DNA of 64,000 nt, from contig NZ_RAPV01000002.1 of assembly GCF_003610295.1 (NCBI RefSeq), forward strand, positions 1,364,001-1,428,000, given 5' to 3'. The notes under the pieces were generated by a model. That model was not told where the DNA came from, ran no database searches, and was given only the letters and a program-made list of their open reading frames with translations. This document shows positions 27,595-35,861 of this stretch, piece by piece. A program made the position numbers and the translations under genes. Numbering within the stretch: position 1 is the stretch's first letter; every line of letters begins with the position of its first letter. The DNA is from Paraburkholderia sp. BL23I1N1 (GTDB taxonomy: Bacteria > Pseudomonadota > Gammaproteobacteria > Burkholderiales > Burkholderiaceae).

Positions 27595-27768
27595 GCGAGC
27601 GGACTTGCGAATGAATGAACGGCTGGGCGCGGTATCGGGCACAGTAACAGACGTGGCAACAGACGCGTCAATGCGCGGTGTGCCTGCACGCGTCAGGCAA
27701 CGACGAGCCGCGTTGCCACAGGATGCGGCGAGAATAGCACGCCGCGCTGTTTGCGCCGTTTGCGCCGG

Positions 27769-28461
27769 TCAGACGGCGATCAGTGCGCGCACGCCATCCG
27801 TATCCATGTTCGCCCCTTCGCCACCCGCGACGATTTCACCGCGGCTCATGACCCAATAGCGATCGGCGATTTCTTTGGCGAAGTCGTAGTACTGTTCGAC
27901 GAGCAGCACGGTCATGCCCATTTCTTCGACCAACTGACGCAGCGTTCGGCCGATGTCCTGAATGATCGACGGCTGGATGCCTTCGGTGGGTTCATCGAGG
28001 ATGAGCAATTGCGGATCGCTCATTAGCGCCCGGCCGATCGCGAGTTGCTGTTGCTGGCCGCCGGAGAGGTCACCGCCGCGGCGGCTACGCATGTCCTTCA
28101 GGACTGGGAACAGTTCGTAGATGCGGTCCGGGATTTTCTTCGGGGCTTTCTTGCTGGCCGCGCCTACCAGGAGGTTTTCTTCGACGGTCAATCGCGGGAA
28201 GATGTCACGGCCTTGCGGGACGTAGGCCAGACCTTTTTCCACACGCGAGTAGGTCGGCAGCCTGGTGATCGGTGTGCCGCGCCAGGCGATTGAACCGCTT
28301 TTGGTCTGGACGACGCCCATCAGGCATCGAAGCAAGGTGGTTTTGCCGACGCCGTTGCGACCCAGCAGCACGGTGAGTTTGCCGTCGGGCACCGTGAGTT
28401 TCACGTCGCGGAGAATGTGGCTGCCGCCGTAGTACTGGTTCAGGTTTTCCACTTCTAACAT
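27769..28461 (-). CDS. urtE: Urea ABC transporter ATP-binding subunit UrtE
   Basis: 230 residues. LivF-like ATPase: Walker A GRNGVGKT (residues 34-41), signature LSGGQQQQLAIGRAL, Walker B LLILDEPTEGIQPS, and the UrtE-type ending with a regulatory MSRGEIVAGGEG. The N-terminus (LEVENLNQYYGGSHILRDV) is typical for UrtE. Cytoplasmic, pairs with UrtD to power urea uptake through UrtBC. Last gene of the urtABCDE run. Confidence 0.95.
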   Translation of the reverse strand: MLEVENLNQYYGGSHILRDVKLTVPDGKLTVLLGRNGVGKTTLLRCLMGVVQTKSGSIAWRGTPITRLPTYSRVEKGLAYVPQGRDIFPRLTVEENLLVGAASKKAPKKIPDRIYELFPVLKDMRSRRGGDLSGGQQQQLAIGRALMSDPQLLILDEPTEGIQPSIIQDIGRTLRQLVEEMGMTVLLVEQYYDFAKEIADRYWVMSRGEIVAGGEGANMDTDGVRALIAV

Positions 28462-28516
28462 GTCGGTCGATCCTTGAATTCTGGTGGTTTTTGCGGTCGT
28501 GGTTTGATTGTGGCCG

Positions 28517-29380
28517 TTACCGCCCGAGATAAGACTCGATCACCGTCTCATCTCTCTTCACCTCATCAAGCGTGCCGTGGGCGAGCACTCGCCCTTCGGC
28601 CATCACCGTCACCTTCCCTTTTTCACCCGAAAGAGCCGCCACAAATTCCATATCATGCTCGACAACCATCATCGAACACGTCCCACGCAAATGATTCAGC
28701 AACTGGGCTAACTGCATCGTCTCGTCATCTGTCATGCCTGCCGCGGGTTCATCGAGCAACAACAGCGCCGGCTGCTGCATCAGCAACATCCCAATCTCGA
28801 GCCGCTGTTTTTGCCCGTGCGACAGCTCGCCAGCGAGCCGCCGAGCCTCGCTCTCCAACCCAATCAAAGCCAACGTCTCTTCAATCCGCGCTTGCGCAGC
28901 ACGATCCAATCGCGCACGCAAAGAAGCCCACCATCCCTTGTCGGCCTTCATAGCCAACTCAAGGTTCTCCCACACAGGATGCTGTTCAAAAACAGTAGGC
29001 TTCTGAAACTTGCGCCCGATCCCGGCGCGCGCAATAGAAGGCTCATTCATCCGGGTCAAATCGATCGACTGCCCCAGAAAAACTTTGCCCGAATCCGGCT
29101 CCGTCTTTCCGGTAATGACATCCATCATCGTCGTCTTGCCCGCGCCATTCGGCCCGATGATGCAACGCAACTCACCCGCGTCGATCGATAAAGTCAGCGC
29201 ATTTAATGCGCGAAACCCGTCGAAACTCACGGTCACGTCGTCAAGGTACAGAATCGTCCCGTGCGAAATATCGATCTCGCCCGGCACAACCGCGTGCCCC
29301 ATACTCGCGACACCGCTTAACAACCGTTCAGCAGGCTCTTCAGGTAAGGCAAGGTCAGGGACCATCGGGTTTTCGTTCAT
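28517..29380 (-). CDS. urtD: Urea ABC transporter ATP-binding subunit UrtD
   Basis: 287 residues. LivG-like ATPase with Walker A GPNGAGKT, signature LSHGQKQRLEIGMLL, Walker B LLLLDEPAAGM and switch His in VVEHDMEFV. A 30-40-residue N-terminal extension before the ATPase fold is usual for UrtD. Its start overlaps the urtC stop by four bases (29377-29380), implying coupled translation. Confidence 0.95.
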   Translation of the reverse strand: MNENPMVPDLALPEEPAERLLSGVASMGHAVVPGEIDISHGTILYLDDVTVSFDGFRALNALTLSIDAGELRCIIGPNGAGKTTMMDVITGKTEPDSGKVFLGQSIDLTRMNEPSIARAGIGRKFQKPTVFEQHPVWENLELAMKADKGWWASLRARLDRAAQARIEETLALIGLESEARRLAGELSHGQKQRLEIGMLLMQQPALLLLDEPAAGMTDDETMQLAQLLNHLRGTCSMMVVEHDMEFVAALSGEKGKVTVMAEGRVLAHGTLDEVKRDETVIESYLGR

Positions 29381-30561
29381 GAACGGTTCCTCTTGCGCGT
29401 CACCATTTCGATCAGCCCCATGACGCCGTTCGGCAACAACAGCGGGACCAGCACGAAAATCAGGCCAAGAAAGAACAGCCAGTATTCAGGGAAGTTCGCC
29501 GTAAAAAAGCTCTTCGCGCCATTCACCGCGAACGCGCCGATGATCGGTCCGATCAACGTGCCGCGTCCACCCACCGCAACCCAGATAGCCATCTCGATCG
29601 AGTTGCCCGGCGACATCTCGCCCGGGTTGATGATGCCGACCTGCGGCACATACAACGCGCCGGCAATCCCGCACAAAATAGCGGATACGGTCCACACGAA
29701 CAGCTTGTAGGCGAGCGGGCTGTAGCCGAGGAACATCAAACGCGTTTCGCCGTCACGTACCGCAGTGACCACGCGGCCGAGCTTCGACGTGACGATTGCC
29801 CGGGCGCCGATGAAGGCCAGAATCAATACCGCGAACGTGATCAGCAGGAGGGCAGTGCGCGTGCCCGGATGCGTTATGGGAAAGCCGCCGATACGCTTGA
29901 AGTCGGTAAAACCGTTATTGCCGCCGAACCCCGTTTCGTTGCGGTAAAACAGCAGCATCGCGGCAAACGTCATCGCCTGCGTGATGATCGACAGGTACAC
30001 GCCCTTCACCCGCGAACGGAACGTGAAGAAGCCGAATACCCACGCGACCACCGCAGGCACCAACACCACCAGCAGCAGCGCGTAGCCGAGATGCTGCGTG
30101 CCTTGCCAGTACCACGGCAGTTGGTGCCAGTCGAGAAACACCATGAAGTCGGGCAGGTCGCTGCCGTATTTGCCTTCGTGACCGATCGAACGCATGAGGT
30201 ACATGCCGATCGCGTAACCGCCCAATGCAAAGAACAACGCGTGTCCCAGGCTCAGAATGCCGCAGTAGCCCCACACGAGATCGAGTGCCAGTGCGGCGAT
30301 CGCGTAGCACATGAACTTGCCGGTGATCGTCATCGCATACGCGGACAGATGCAGCGGGCTCGTTTCCGGGACCACCAGAGTCGCGAATGGCACACCGAGA
30401 CCGAACACGATGATCAGTGCGATCAGCGCGAGCCACGCGCGGCGTGACAGCAGCGCGGGACGTGGCGGCAAGCCGAGCGCGAAGCCGGACTGTGCTTCAC
30501 GTCCGACAGCGGCGCCACCGCTCGCCGTGCCGACATGCGCCGATGAGGTAGCCGATGTCAT
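29377..30561 (-). CDS. urtC: Urea ABC transporter permease UrtC
   Basis: 394 residues, LivM-like, with about ten membrane segments after an N-terminal cytosolic lead of some 40 residues. Signature regions: LDLVWGYCGILSLGHALFFALGGYAIGMYLM and AVRDGETRLMFLGYSPLAYKLFVWTVSA. A loop around residues 130-150 (MRSIGHEGKYGSDLPDFMVFLDW) is characteristic of UrtC. Forms the channel with UrtB. It begins one base after the urtB stop region and overlaps urtD. Confidence 0.95.
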   Translation of the reverse strand: MTSATSSAHVGTASGGAAVGREAQSGFALGLPPRPALLSRRAWLALIALIIVFGLGVPFATLVVPETSPLHLSAYAMTITGKFMCYAIAALALDLVWGYCGILSLGHALFFALGGYAIGMYLMRSIGHEGKYGSDLPDFMVFLDWHQLPWYWQGTQHLGYALLLVVLVPAVVAWVFGFFTFRSRVKGVYLSIITQAMTFAAMLLFYRNETGFGGNNGFTDFKRIGGFPITHPGTRTALLLITFAVLILAFIGARAIVTSKLGRVVTAVRDGETRLMFLGYSPLAYKLFVWTVSAILCGIAGALYVPQVGIINPGEMSPGNSIEMAIWVAVGGRGTLIGPIIGAFAVNGAKSFFTANFPEYWLFFLGLIFVLVPLLLPNGVMGLIEMVTRKRNRS

Positions 30562-30562
30562 C

Positions 30563-32188
30563 TCATGCCTCCGCGCTACGGCCCTTGAGGGCGAACATGC
30601 CCTGCGGACGCTTCTGGATGAACAACACGATCAGCACGAGCACGGCGATCTTGGCGAGCACCGCGCCCCAGAACGGCTCGATCGCCTTGCTGACCAACCC
30701 GAGTCCGAAGCCGCCGATCACCGTGCCGGCGAGTTGCCCGACGCCGCCGAGCACCACGGCCATGAACGAATCGATGATGTAGCTCTGGCCGAGGTCCGGT
30801 CCCACATTGCCGATCTGCGATAGCGCACAGCCACCCAGGCCGGCAATGCCCGCGCCAAACGCGAATGCATACGAATCGACGCGCGCGGTTTTCACGCCGA
30901 CGCACGCGGCCATCCGCCGGTTTTGCGTAACGGCGCGCACGAACAAACCTAGACGCGTTTTAGTTAGGACAGCCCAGGCAATTCCGACGACGATCAGCGA
31001 AAACGCGAGGATCGCCAACCGGTTGTACGGCAGGATCAGATTCGGCAGAACGGTCACGCCGCCGCTCATCCATGCGGGGTTGATCACCTGAACGTTCTGC
31101 GCACCGAACACCATACGTGTTGCCTGAATCAGGATCAGGCTGACGCCAAAGGTGGTCAGCAAGGTTTCGAGCGGACGGCCGTACAAATGCTTCAACACCA
31201 GCCGTTCGAGCACGATGCCGACCAGTCCGGCCGCAGCGAATGACGCGGGCACGGCAAGCAGCGGATACCAGTCGAACGCACCCGGCGCAAAGCGCTGGAA
31301 CAGGTTCTGCACGACGTAGGTTGCGTAGGCGCCGATCATCAGGAATTCGCCGTGCGCCATGTTGATCACGCCGATCAGCCCGTACGTGATCGCGAGGCCC
31401 AATGCGGCGAGCAGCAAGACGCTGCCGAGCGACAGGCCCGCGAACAGCGTGCCCGCAATCTGGCTGCGGCGCTGGATCGAATCGAGTTCGTCGATGCCGT
31501 TTTGCGCGGCGGCGCGCACCCGGTCGTCGGCTTCGTTGAAGGTGCCGTCCGGCTTCTTCGCGACGAGCGGACGCAGTAGTTCGTTCATGTCGAGATCGTG
31601 GCGCGCCGCGACCAGTTGCACGGCTTCCAGGCGCTTGGCCGGGTCGGCGTCGTGCAGCGCGGTCATCGCCCACAGCGTGTCGAGGCGCTTTTTCAGCGCC
31701 GGGTTGGTTTCCTTTGCGCGCGCCGCATCGACGAGCGGTTTGATCGACGGATCGGGGTTTTGCAGCAGCGAGGTGATGGCGGCGTCGCGTGTGGCGGCGT
31801 CGGGCGAATCGAGTTGCAGGCCTGAGAGTGCGCCCGCCACTTTCGAGCGCAGCAGGTTGTTCAGCGTGACCGGTTGCGCGTCGCTGGCGGCGACTGTTTT
31901 GCCGGTGACGGCATCGCGCGCCGTGTCGCCGTCTTGCAGCAGCACTGCGCCGGAATCGGTGGCGAGCGCGCTGTCCTCGGACAGGGCTTTGAGCACCGCG
32001 AGCGATTCTTTGTCGTGGTTGGCAATCAGTTTGTCGATTGCCGCGGATTTCGCATCGAAGTCGTCACCGGCGAGCGGCGCGACATCGGCCTGGGTGAGCG
32101 CAAAGGCGGTAAGCGGCGCACTAACGATAAGCGCGAGCGCGAGGCCGCCGATGCTGCGTCGTGCGAATTTCGGAAATGAAAACGCCAT
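30563..32188 (-). CDS. urtB: Urea ABC transporter permease UrtB
   Basis: 541 residues from ATG 32188; this start opens onto a signal-like segment (ALALIVSAPLTAFA). The first 250 residues form a soluble, helical, repeat-like domain that would lie in the periplasm, a known feature of long UrtB proteins. The LivH-like permease follows from about residue 255: AALGLAITYGLIGVINMAHGEFLMIGAY and GAGIAGLGGCALSQIGNVGPDLGQSYIIDSFMAVVLGGVGQLAGT. It pairs with UrtC. The longer reading to 32332 overlaps urtA and lacks support. Confidence 0.93.
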   Translation of the reverse strand: MAFSFPKFARRSIGGLALALIVSAPLTAFALTQADVAPLAGDDFDAKSAAIDKLIANHDKESLAVLKALSEDSALATDSGAVLLQDGDTARDAVTGKTVAASDAQPVTLNNLLRSKVAGALSGLQLDSPDAATRDAAITSLLQNPDPSIKPLVDAARAKETNPALKKRLDTLWAMTALHDADPAKRLEAVQLVAARHDLDMNELLRPLVAKKPDGTFNEADDRVRAAAQNGIDELDSIQRRSQIAGTLFAGLSLGSVLLLAALGLAITYGLIGVINMAHGEFLMIGAYATYVVQNLFQRFAPGAFDWYPLLAVPASFAAAGLVGIVLERLVLKHLYGRPLETLLTTFGVSLILIQATRMVFGAQNVQVINPAWMSGGVTVLPNLILPYNRLAILAFSLIVVGIAWAVLTKTRLGLFVRAVTQNRRMAACVGVKTARVDSYAFAFGAGIAGLGGCALSQIGNVGPDLGQSYIIDSFMAVVLGGVGQLAGTVIGGFGLGLVSKAIEPFWGAVLAKIAVLVLIVLFIQKRPQGMFALKGRSAEA

Positions 32189-32324
32189 GATGGCCTTTGA
32201 AGAAAAACCGGCGAGGCGGCGCGGCATCGCGGTGCTGCACCGGTGCCACGCCGTTGTCTTGCGTCTTGCAGCGTCCGTGTCGGGCAGAGCAGCGGTTCGG
32301 CCCCGGCTCTGCCCAGGTTCAGAC

Positions 32325-33623
32325 TCAGGCAACGCGCGAGCGCTTCAGGAATGCGGGAATCGAACTGACCACATCCGGCTTGCTCGAATTACCGGCGATG
32401 TACGGGCTCCACGGCTGCGCGCGAACCGCGGTCTTGGTACGCCACACCACGTTGAACTGGCCGTCGGCGCGCACTTCGCCGATCATCACCGGCTTGTGCA
32501 GATGGTGATTGCCGTCCATTTCGAGCGTGAAGCCCGACGGTGCGGCAAACGTCTGGCCGACCATCGCCACGCGTACCTTGTCCACGTCCGTGCTCCTCGC
32601 TTTTTCGACCGCCTGCTTCCACATATGGATGCCGACGAAAGTTGCTTCCATCGGGTCATTGGTCACGCGCTTGGTGCCGCCCGGCAGGTTGTTGTCCTTG
32701 ACCCATGCAGCCCATTGCTTCTTGAACTTCTCGTTGGCCGGGTTGCGCAGCGACATGAAGTAGTTCCATGCCGCGAGATTGCCGACCAGCGGTTTCGTAT
32801 CGATGCCGCGCAGCTCTTCTTCGCCGACCGAGAATGCGACCACCGGCACGTCGGACGCCTTCAACCCCTGGTTGCCGAGTTCCTTGTAGAACGGCACGTT
32901 CGAGTCGCCGTTGACGGTCGAGATCACCGCGGTCTTGCCGCCCTGCGAGAAGGTCTTGATGTTCGCGACGATGGTCTGATAGTCGCTGTGGCCGAACGGC
33001 GTGTAGACTTCCTGGATATCGGCTTCCTGCACGCCTTTCGACTTGAGGAACGCGCGCAGGATCTTGTTGGTCGTGCGGGGGTAGACGTAGTCGGTACCCA
33101 GCAGGAAGAAGCGCTTGGCGCCGCCGCCTTCCGCGCTCATCAGGTATTCGGTTGCCGGAATCGCTTGCTGATTCGGCGCGGCGCCCGTGTAGAACACGTT
33201 GCGCGACATTTCTTCGCCTTCGTACTGCACCGGATAGAACAGCAGGCCGTTCAGTTCTTCGAAAACCGGCAGCACCGACTTGCGCGACACCGAGGTCCAG
33301 CAACCGAACACGACGGCGCACTTTTCCTGGGTGATCAGCTGGCGGGCTTTTTCGGCGAACAGCGGCCAGTTCGACGCCGGGTCCACGACCACCGGCTGCA
33401 GTTGGCGACCCATGACGCCGCCGTTCTTGTTGATGTCCGCGATGGTCATCAGCGCGGTGTCTTTGAGCGATGTCTCCGAGATCGCCATCGTGCCTGACAA
33501 GGAATGTAGAACGCCTACTTTAATCGGGCCGCTGCCCGATTGCGCCTGAGCAAACGGAACCTGACCTGCAAGCGCGAGCGCGCTCGACATGGAGCCGAAC
33601 TTCAACAGACTACGACGTTTCAT
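32325..33623 (-). CDS. urtA: Urea ABC transporter substrate-binding protein UrtA
   Basis: 432 residues. A twin-arginine-like signal (KRRSLLKFGSMSSALALAGQVPFAQA, first 27 residues) leads into a LivJ-type binding fold (IKVGVLHSLSGTMAISETSLKDTALM; FGCWTSVSRKSVLPVFEELNGLLFYPVQYEGEE), which marks the urea and short amide branch. Periplasmic receptor for urea delivering to UrtBC. It is the first gene of the urt run and has a sigma-54-type promoter at 33712-33727. Confidence 0.95.
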   Translation of the reverse strand: MKRRSLLKFGSMSSALALAGQVPFAQAQSGSGPIKVGVLHSLSGTMAISETSLKDTALMTIADINKNGGVMGRQLQPVVVDPASNWPLFAEKARQLITQEKCAVVFGCWTSVSRKSVLPVFEELNGLLFYPVQYEGEEMSRNVFYTGAAPNQQAIPATEYLMSAEGGGAKRFFLLGTDYVYPRTTNKILRAFLKSKGVQEADIQEVYTPFGHSDYQTIVANIKTFSQGGKTAVISTVNGDSNVPFYKELGNQGLKASDVPVVAFSVGEEELRGIDTKPLVGNLAAWNYFMSLRNPANEKFKKQWAAWVKDNNLPGGTKRVTNDPMEATFVGIHMWKQAVEKARSTDVDKVRVAMVGQTFAAPSGFTLEMDGNHHLHKPVMIGEVRADGQFNVVWRTKTAVRAQPWSPYIAGNSSKPDVVSSIPAFLKRSRVA

Positions 33624-33711
33624 GTATTTCCCCTTGCCATGAATGGTGAATGTTTATGGGCGTCGATTTCAGCCAGCAGGGCTTATCCCGCATGACTTGC
33701 CGCTTGTGTAC

Positions 33712-33727
33712 TGCAAGGCACATGCCA
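33712..33727 (-). promoter_or_regulatory. Sigma-54 promoter of the urt operon
   Basis: On the - strand TGGCATGTGCCTTGCA, matching RpoN consensus TGGCACR-N4-TTGCW except for one base, with GG-N10-GC spacing exact. Predicted start near 33701, about 78 bases before urtA. Confidence 0.78.
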
Positions 33728-33774
33728 TGCGGCACTTTCGACTTGAAGTCCGCGAGTTGCGTGCTACTGCGTGC

Positions 33775-33791
33775 TGCGGCGCGGTGGTGCG
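33775..33791. promoter_or_regulatory. NtrC-like site upstream of urtA (proximal)
   Basis: TGCGGC-N5-GGTGCG agrees with nine of twelve defined NtrC positions. It lies about 80 bases upstream of the predicted urtA transcript start. Confidence 0.4.
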
Positions 33792-33813
33792 TCGCGGCAG
33801 TTATGCGTAATGC

Positions 33814-33830
33814 GGCGCGAAAATGGTGCA
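33814..33830. promoter_or_regulatory. NtrC-like site upstream of urtA (distal)
   Basis: GGCGCG-N5-GGTGCA agrees with nine of twelve defined NtrC positions, with a perfect right half. About 120 bases upstream of the predicted start, the usual enhancer distance. It shares the TGCGGCGCG lead-in with the proximal site. Confidence 0.45.
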
Positions 33831-33983
33831 GGAGCCGGGTGTGCGCCTCGTTCAGGTGCGTGCCGCGCCGCAACGAAGCGTGTCGATCGGCCATGGGGCG
33901 TCGGCGGTGCATGACCGCCGCGCCTTTGTGCATGCGCCGCGCTGTGCCTACACTGGAAGACCACCCACGCAAGGAGACACGAC

Positions 33984-35315
33984 ATGAATGAGCGCGCCAG
34001 CGTCAACACACCCGATATGTCCGCGTTCTGGATGCCTTTCACCGCGAACCGTCAGTTCAAGAGCGCGCCGCGGCTGCTGTCGAGCGCGAAGGGGATGTAC
34101 TACACGTCACACGACGGCCGGCGCATTCTCGACGGCACCGCCGGGCTGTGGTGCGTGAACGCGGGGCATTGCCGCGACGAGATCGTGGCCGCCGTGCAGG
34201 CGCAGGCGGCCGAAATGGACTTCGCGCCGACGTTTCAGATGGGCCACCCGAAGGCTTTCGAAGCCGCAACAAAAATCGCGCGGCACACGCCGGGCGATCT
34301 GAAGCACATCTTCTTTGTGAACTCGGGTTCTGAGGCGGTGGATACCGCGCTGAAGATTGCTCTGGCTTACCACCGTTCGCGTGGCGAAGGGCAGCGCGCG
34401 AGGTTTATCGGACGCGAGCGTGGTTATCACGGCGTGGGCTTCGGCGGGATTTCGGTGGGCGGTATTGCGCCGAACCGCAAGGCGTTTTCGGGCGGACTGT
34501 TGCCTGCCGTCGATCATTTGCCGCATACGCTGAACATCAAGGAGGCGGCGTTTTCGAAAGGGCAGCCCGCGTGGGGCGCGCATCTCGCTGACGAACTGGA
34601 GCGGCTCGTTACGCTGCACGACGCGTCGACGATTGCCGCGGTGATCGTGGAGCCGGTGGCAGGGTCGACCGGCGTGCTGATTCCGCCGCAAGGCTACTTA
34701 CAGCGGTTGCGGGAGATTTGCGACAAGCACGGCATCCTGCTGATTTTCGATGAAGTGATTACTGGCTGGGGGCGGTTGGGTGCGCCGTTCGCCGCGCAAT
34801 ATTTTGGGGTGACGCCGGATCTGTTGACGATGGCCAAGGGTACTAACAATGCGGCCGCGCCGATGGGCGCTGTCGCTGCAAGCGCGAAGATTCACGATTC
34901 GATTGTGAACGGGGCGCCGGGTGGGATCGAGCTGTTTCATGGCTATACGTATTCAGGGCATCCGATTGCTGCCGCTGCGGCGTGCGCGACGATCGATCTG
35001 TATGAGCGTGAACGGCTCTTCGAGCGGGCCGCACGGATGGCGCCGATCTTCGAGCGCGAGATTCACAAGCTGCGCGACGAGCGGCATGTCATTGATGTGC
35101 GCAATCTCGGGCTGGTGGGTGGGGTGGAACTGGCGTCGCGTGCCGGGGCGCCTGGGGCGCGTGCTTATGATGTGTTTGTGCGGTGCTTTGAGAAGGGGGT
35201 ATTGACGCGTTATACCGGGGATATTTTGGCGTTCTCGCCGCCGTTAATTGTGGAAGAGGCGCAGATTGAGGAGATATTTGGGACGGTGGCTGAGGTGCTG
35301 AGGGAGACGGATTAG
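33984..35315 (+). CDS. Omega-amino acid:pyruvate (beta-alanine type) aminotransferase
   Basis: 443 residues of class III, fold-type I PLP enzymes. The N-terminus (MSAFWMPFTANRQFK) and the segment LDGTAGLWCVNAGHCRDEI mark the omega-amino-acid:pyruvate branch. PLP site: phosphate-binding VNSGSEAVDTALK, FDEVITGWGR with the pyridine-N Asp, and the Schiff-base lysine in TMAKGTNNA. It would move the amino group of beta-alanine or related omega-amino acids (possibly polyamine or pyrimidine breakdown products) to pyruvate. Divergent from urtA across a 360-base control region, which fits nitrogen scavenging. Exact substrate is not readable. Confidence 0.88.
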   Translation: MNERASVNTPDMSAFWMPFTANRQFKSAPRLLSSAKGMYYTSHDGRRILDGTAGLWCVNAGHCRDEIVAAVQAQAAEMDFAPTFQMGHPKAFEAATKIARHTPGDLKHIFFVNSGSEAVDTALKIALAYHRSRGEGQRARFIGRERGYHGVGFGGISVGGIAPNRKAFSGGLLPAVDHLPHTLNIKEAAFSKGQPAWGAHLADELERLVTLHDASTIAAVIVEPVAGSTGVLIPPQGYLQRLREICDKHGILLIFDEVITGWGRLGAPFAAQYFGVTPDLLTMAKGTNNAAAPMGAVAASAKIHDSIVNGAPGGIELFHGYTYSGHPIAAAAACATIDLYERERLFERAARMAPIFEREIHKLRDERHVIDVRNLGLVGGVELASRAGAPGARAYDVFVRCFEKGVLTRYTGDILAFSPPLIVEEAQIEEIFGTVAEVLRETD

Positions 35316-35861
35316 CCCAAAGGTTGGATTGCGAGATGAAGAGCGCGTTATGCGCTTCCCGTGCCATTGGCCCTCTCATTAACAACCTGGCAATTTGAAA
35401 GCGACGAACGGCCCCGTGTTGGGTACCACCTTCTTCACGGAGGCCTTCGTCAGTGCGTCTCGCAAAATTTTCGCCCTGAATACAGCGGGTAGAAGCGTGC
35501 GAGGCTCCCTGATTTTCTCCCCGAAAGTGTTCACGACACACGACGTAAGATGCGCTGCCATCCTACGCATAGGGTAATTTCATCACACTGCTCCGGGGAA
35601 ATACGGTCGGAGCATGTTGCCTGCAGGATGATCAGGAAACCGTAGGAAATTTCCTTGATGGCAACGGGAAGGGGCTCAAAGCGTGGCGTCAGGGTTGTCA
35701 CAAGCTGTCTTAAGTTGCGCAGCGCAACACATGGCACGACGTAAGACGATGGATGCCAGCACACAGCGGTGAGTAGCAGGTAGCCCAAAGGTGCAACGAA
35801 TGAAACGTTGCGCGGGCAGAGGGTCAATCGGGGAACAAAACGATGAGGTGAATCGGTGCTA
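35316..35861. other. 546-base region of lower GC without a clear gene
   Basis: Lies between the transaminase and the converging TolC-type gene. GC is visibly lower than in the flanking genes. On the - strand two short open frames adjoin: 35932-35531 (with a coherent stretch CSDRISPEQCDEITL near 35600) and 35570-35379 (VVNTFGEKIREPRTLLPAVF). They could be one small gene broken by a frameshift near 35565-35580, but I recognise no family. A 12-base near-repeat containing ACGACGTAAGA occurs at about 35541 and 35736. Confidence 0.35.

Larger units (their letters stand above)
33624..33983. promoter_or_regulatory. Divergent control region of urtA and the omega-transaminase gene
   Basis: 360 bases with no gene. 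It holds the sigma-54 promoter for urtA (33712-33727, -) and two NtrC-like dyads (33775-33791 and 33814-33830). For the + strand gene there is a strong ribosome site (AAGGAG at about 33971) before ATG 33984. I did not see a clear sigma-70 promoter for it. Confidence 0.6.

Noticed and set aside
27595..27768. Possible sigma-54 promoter for ureD
   Set aside because: I searched for the GG-N10-GC spacing on the - strand here and found none with acceptable flanking bases; ureD probably reads on from urt.
31359..33497. 712-residue + strand frame across urtA/urtB
   Set aside because: Shadow of the urt genes, which are supported by motifs on the - strand.
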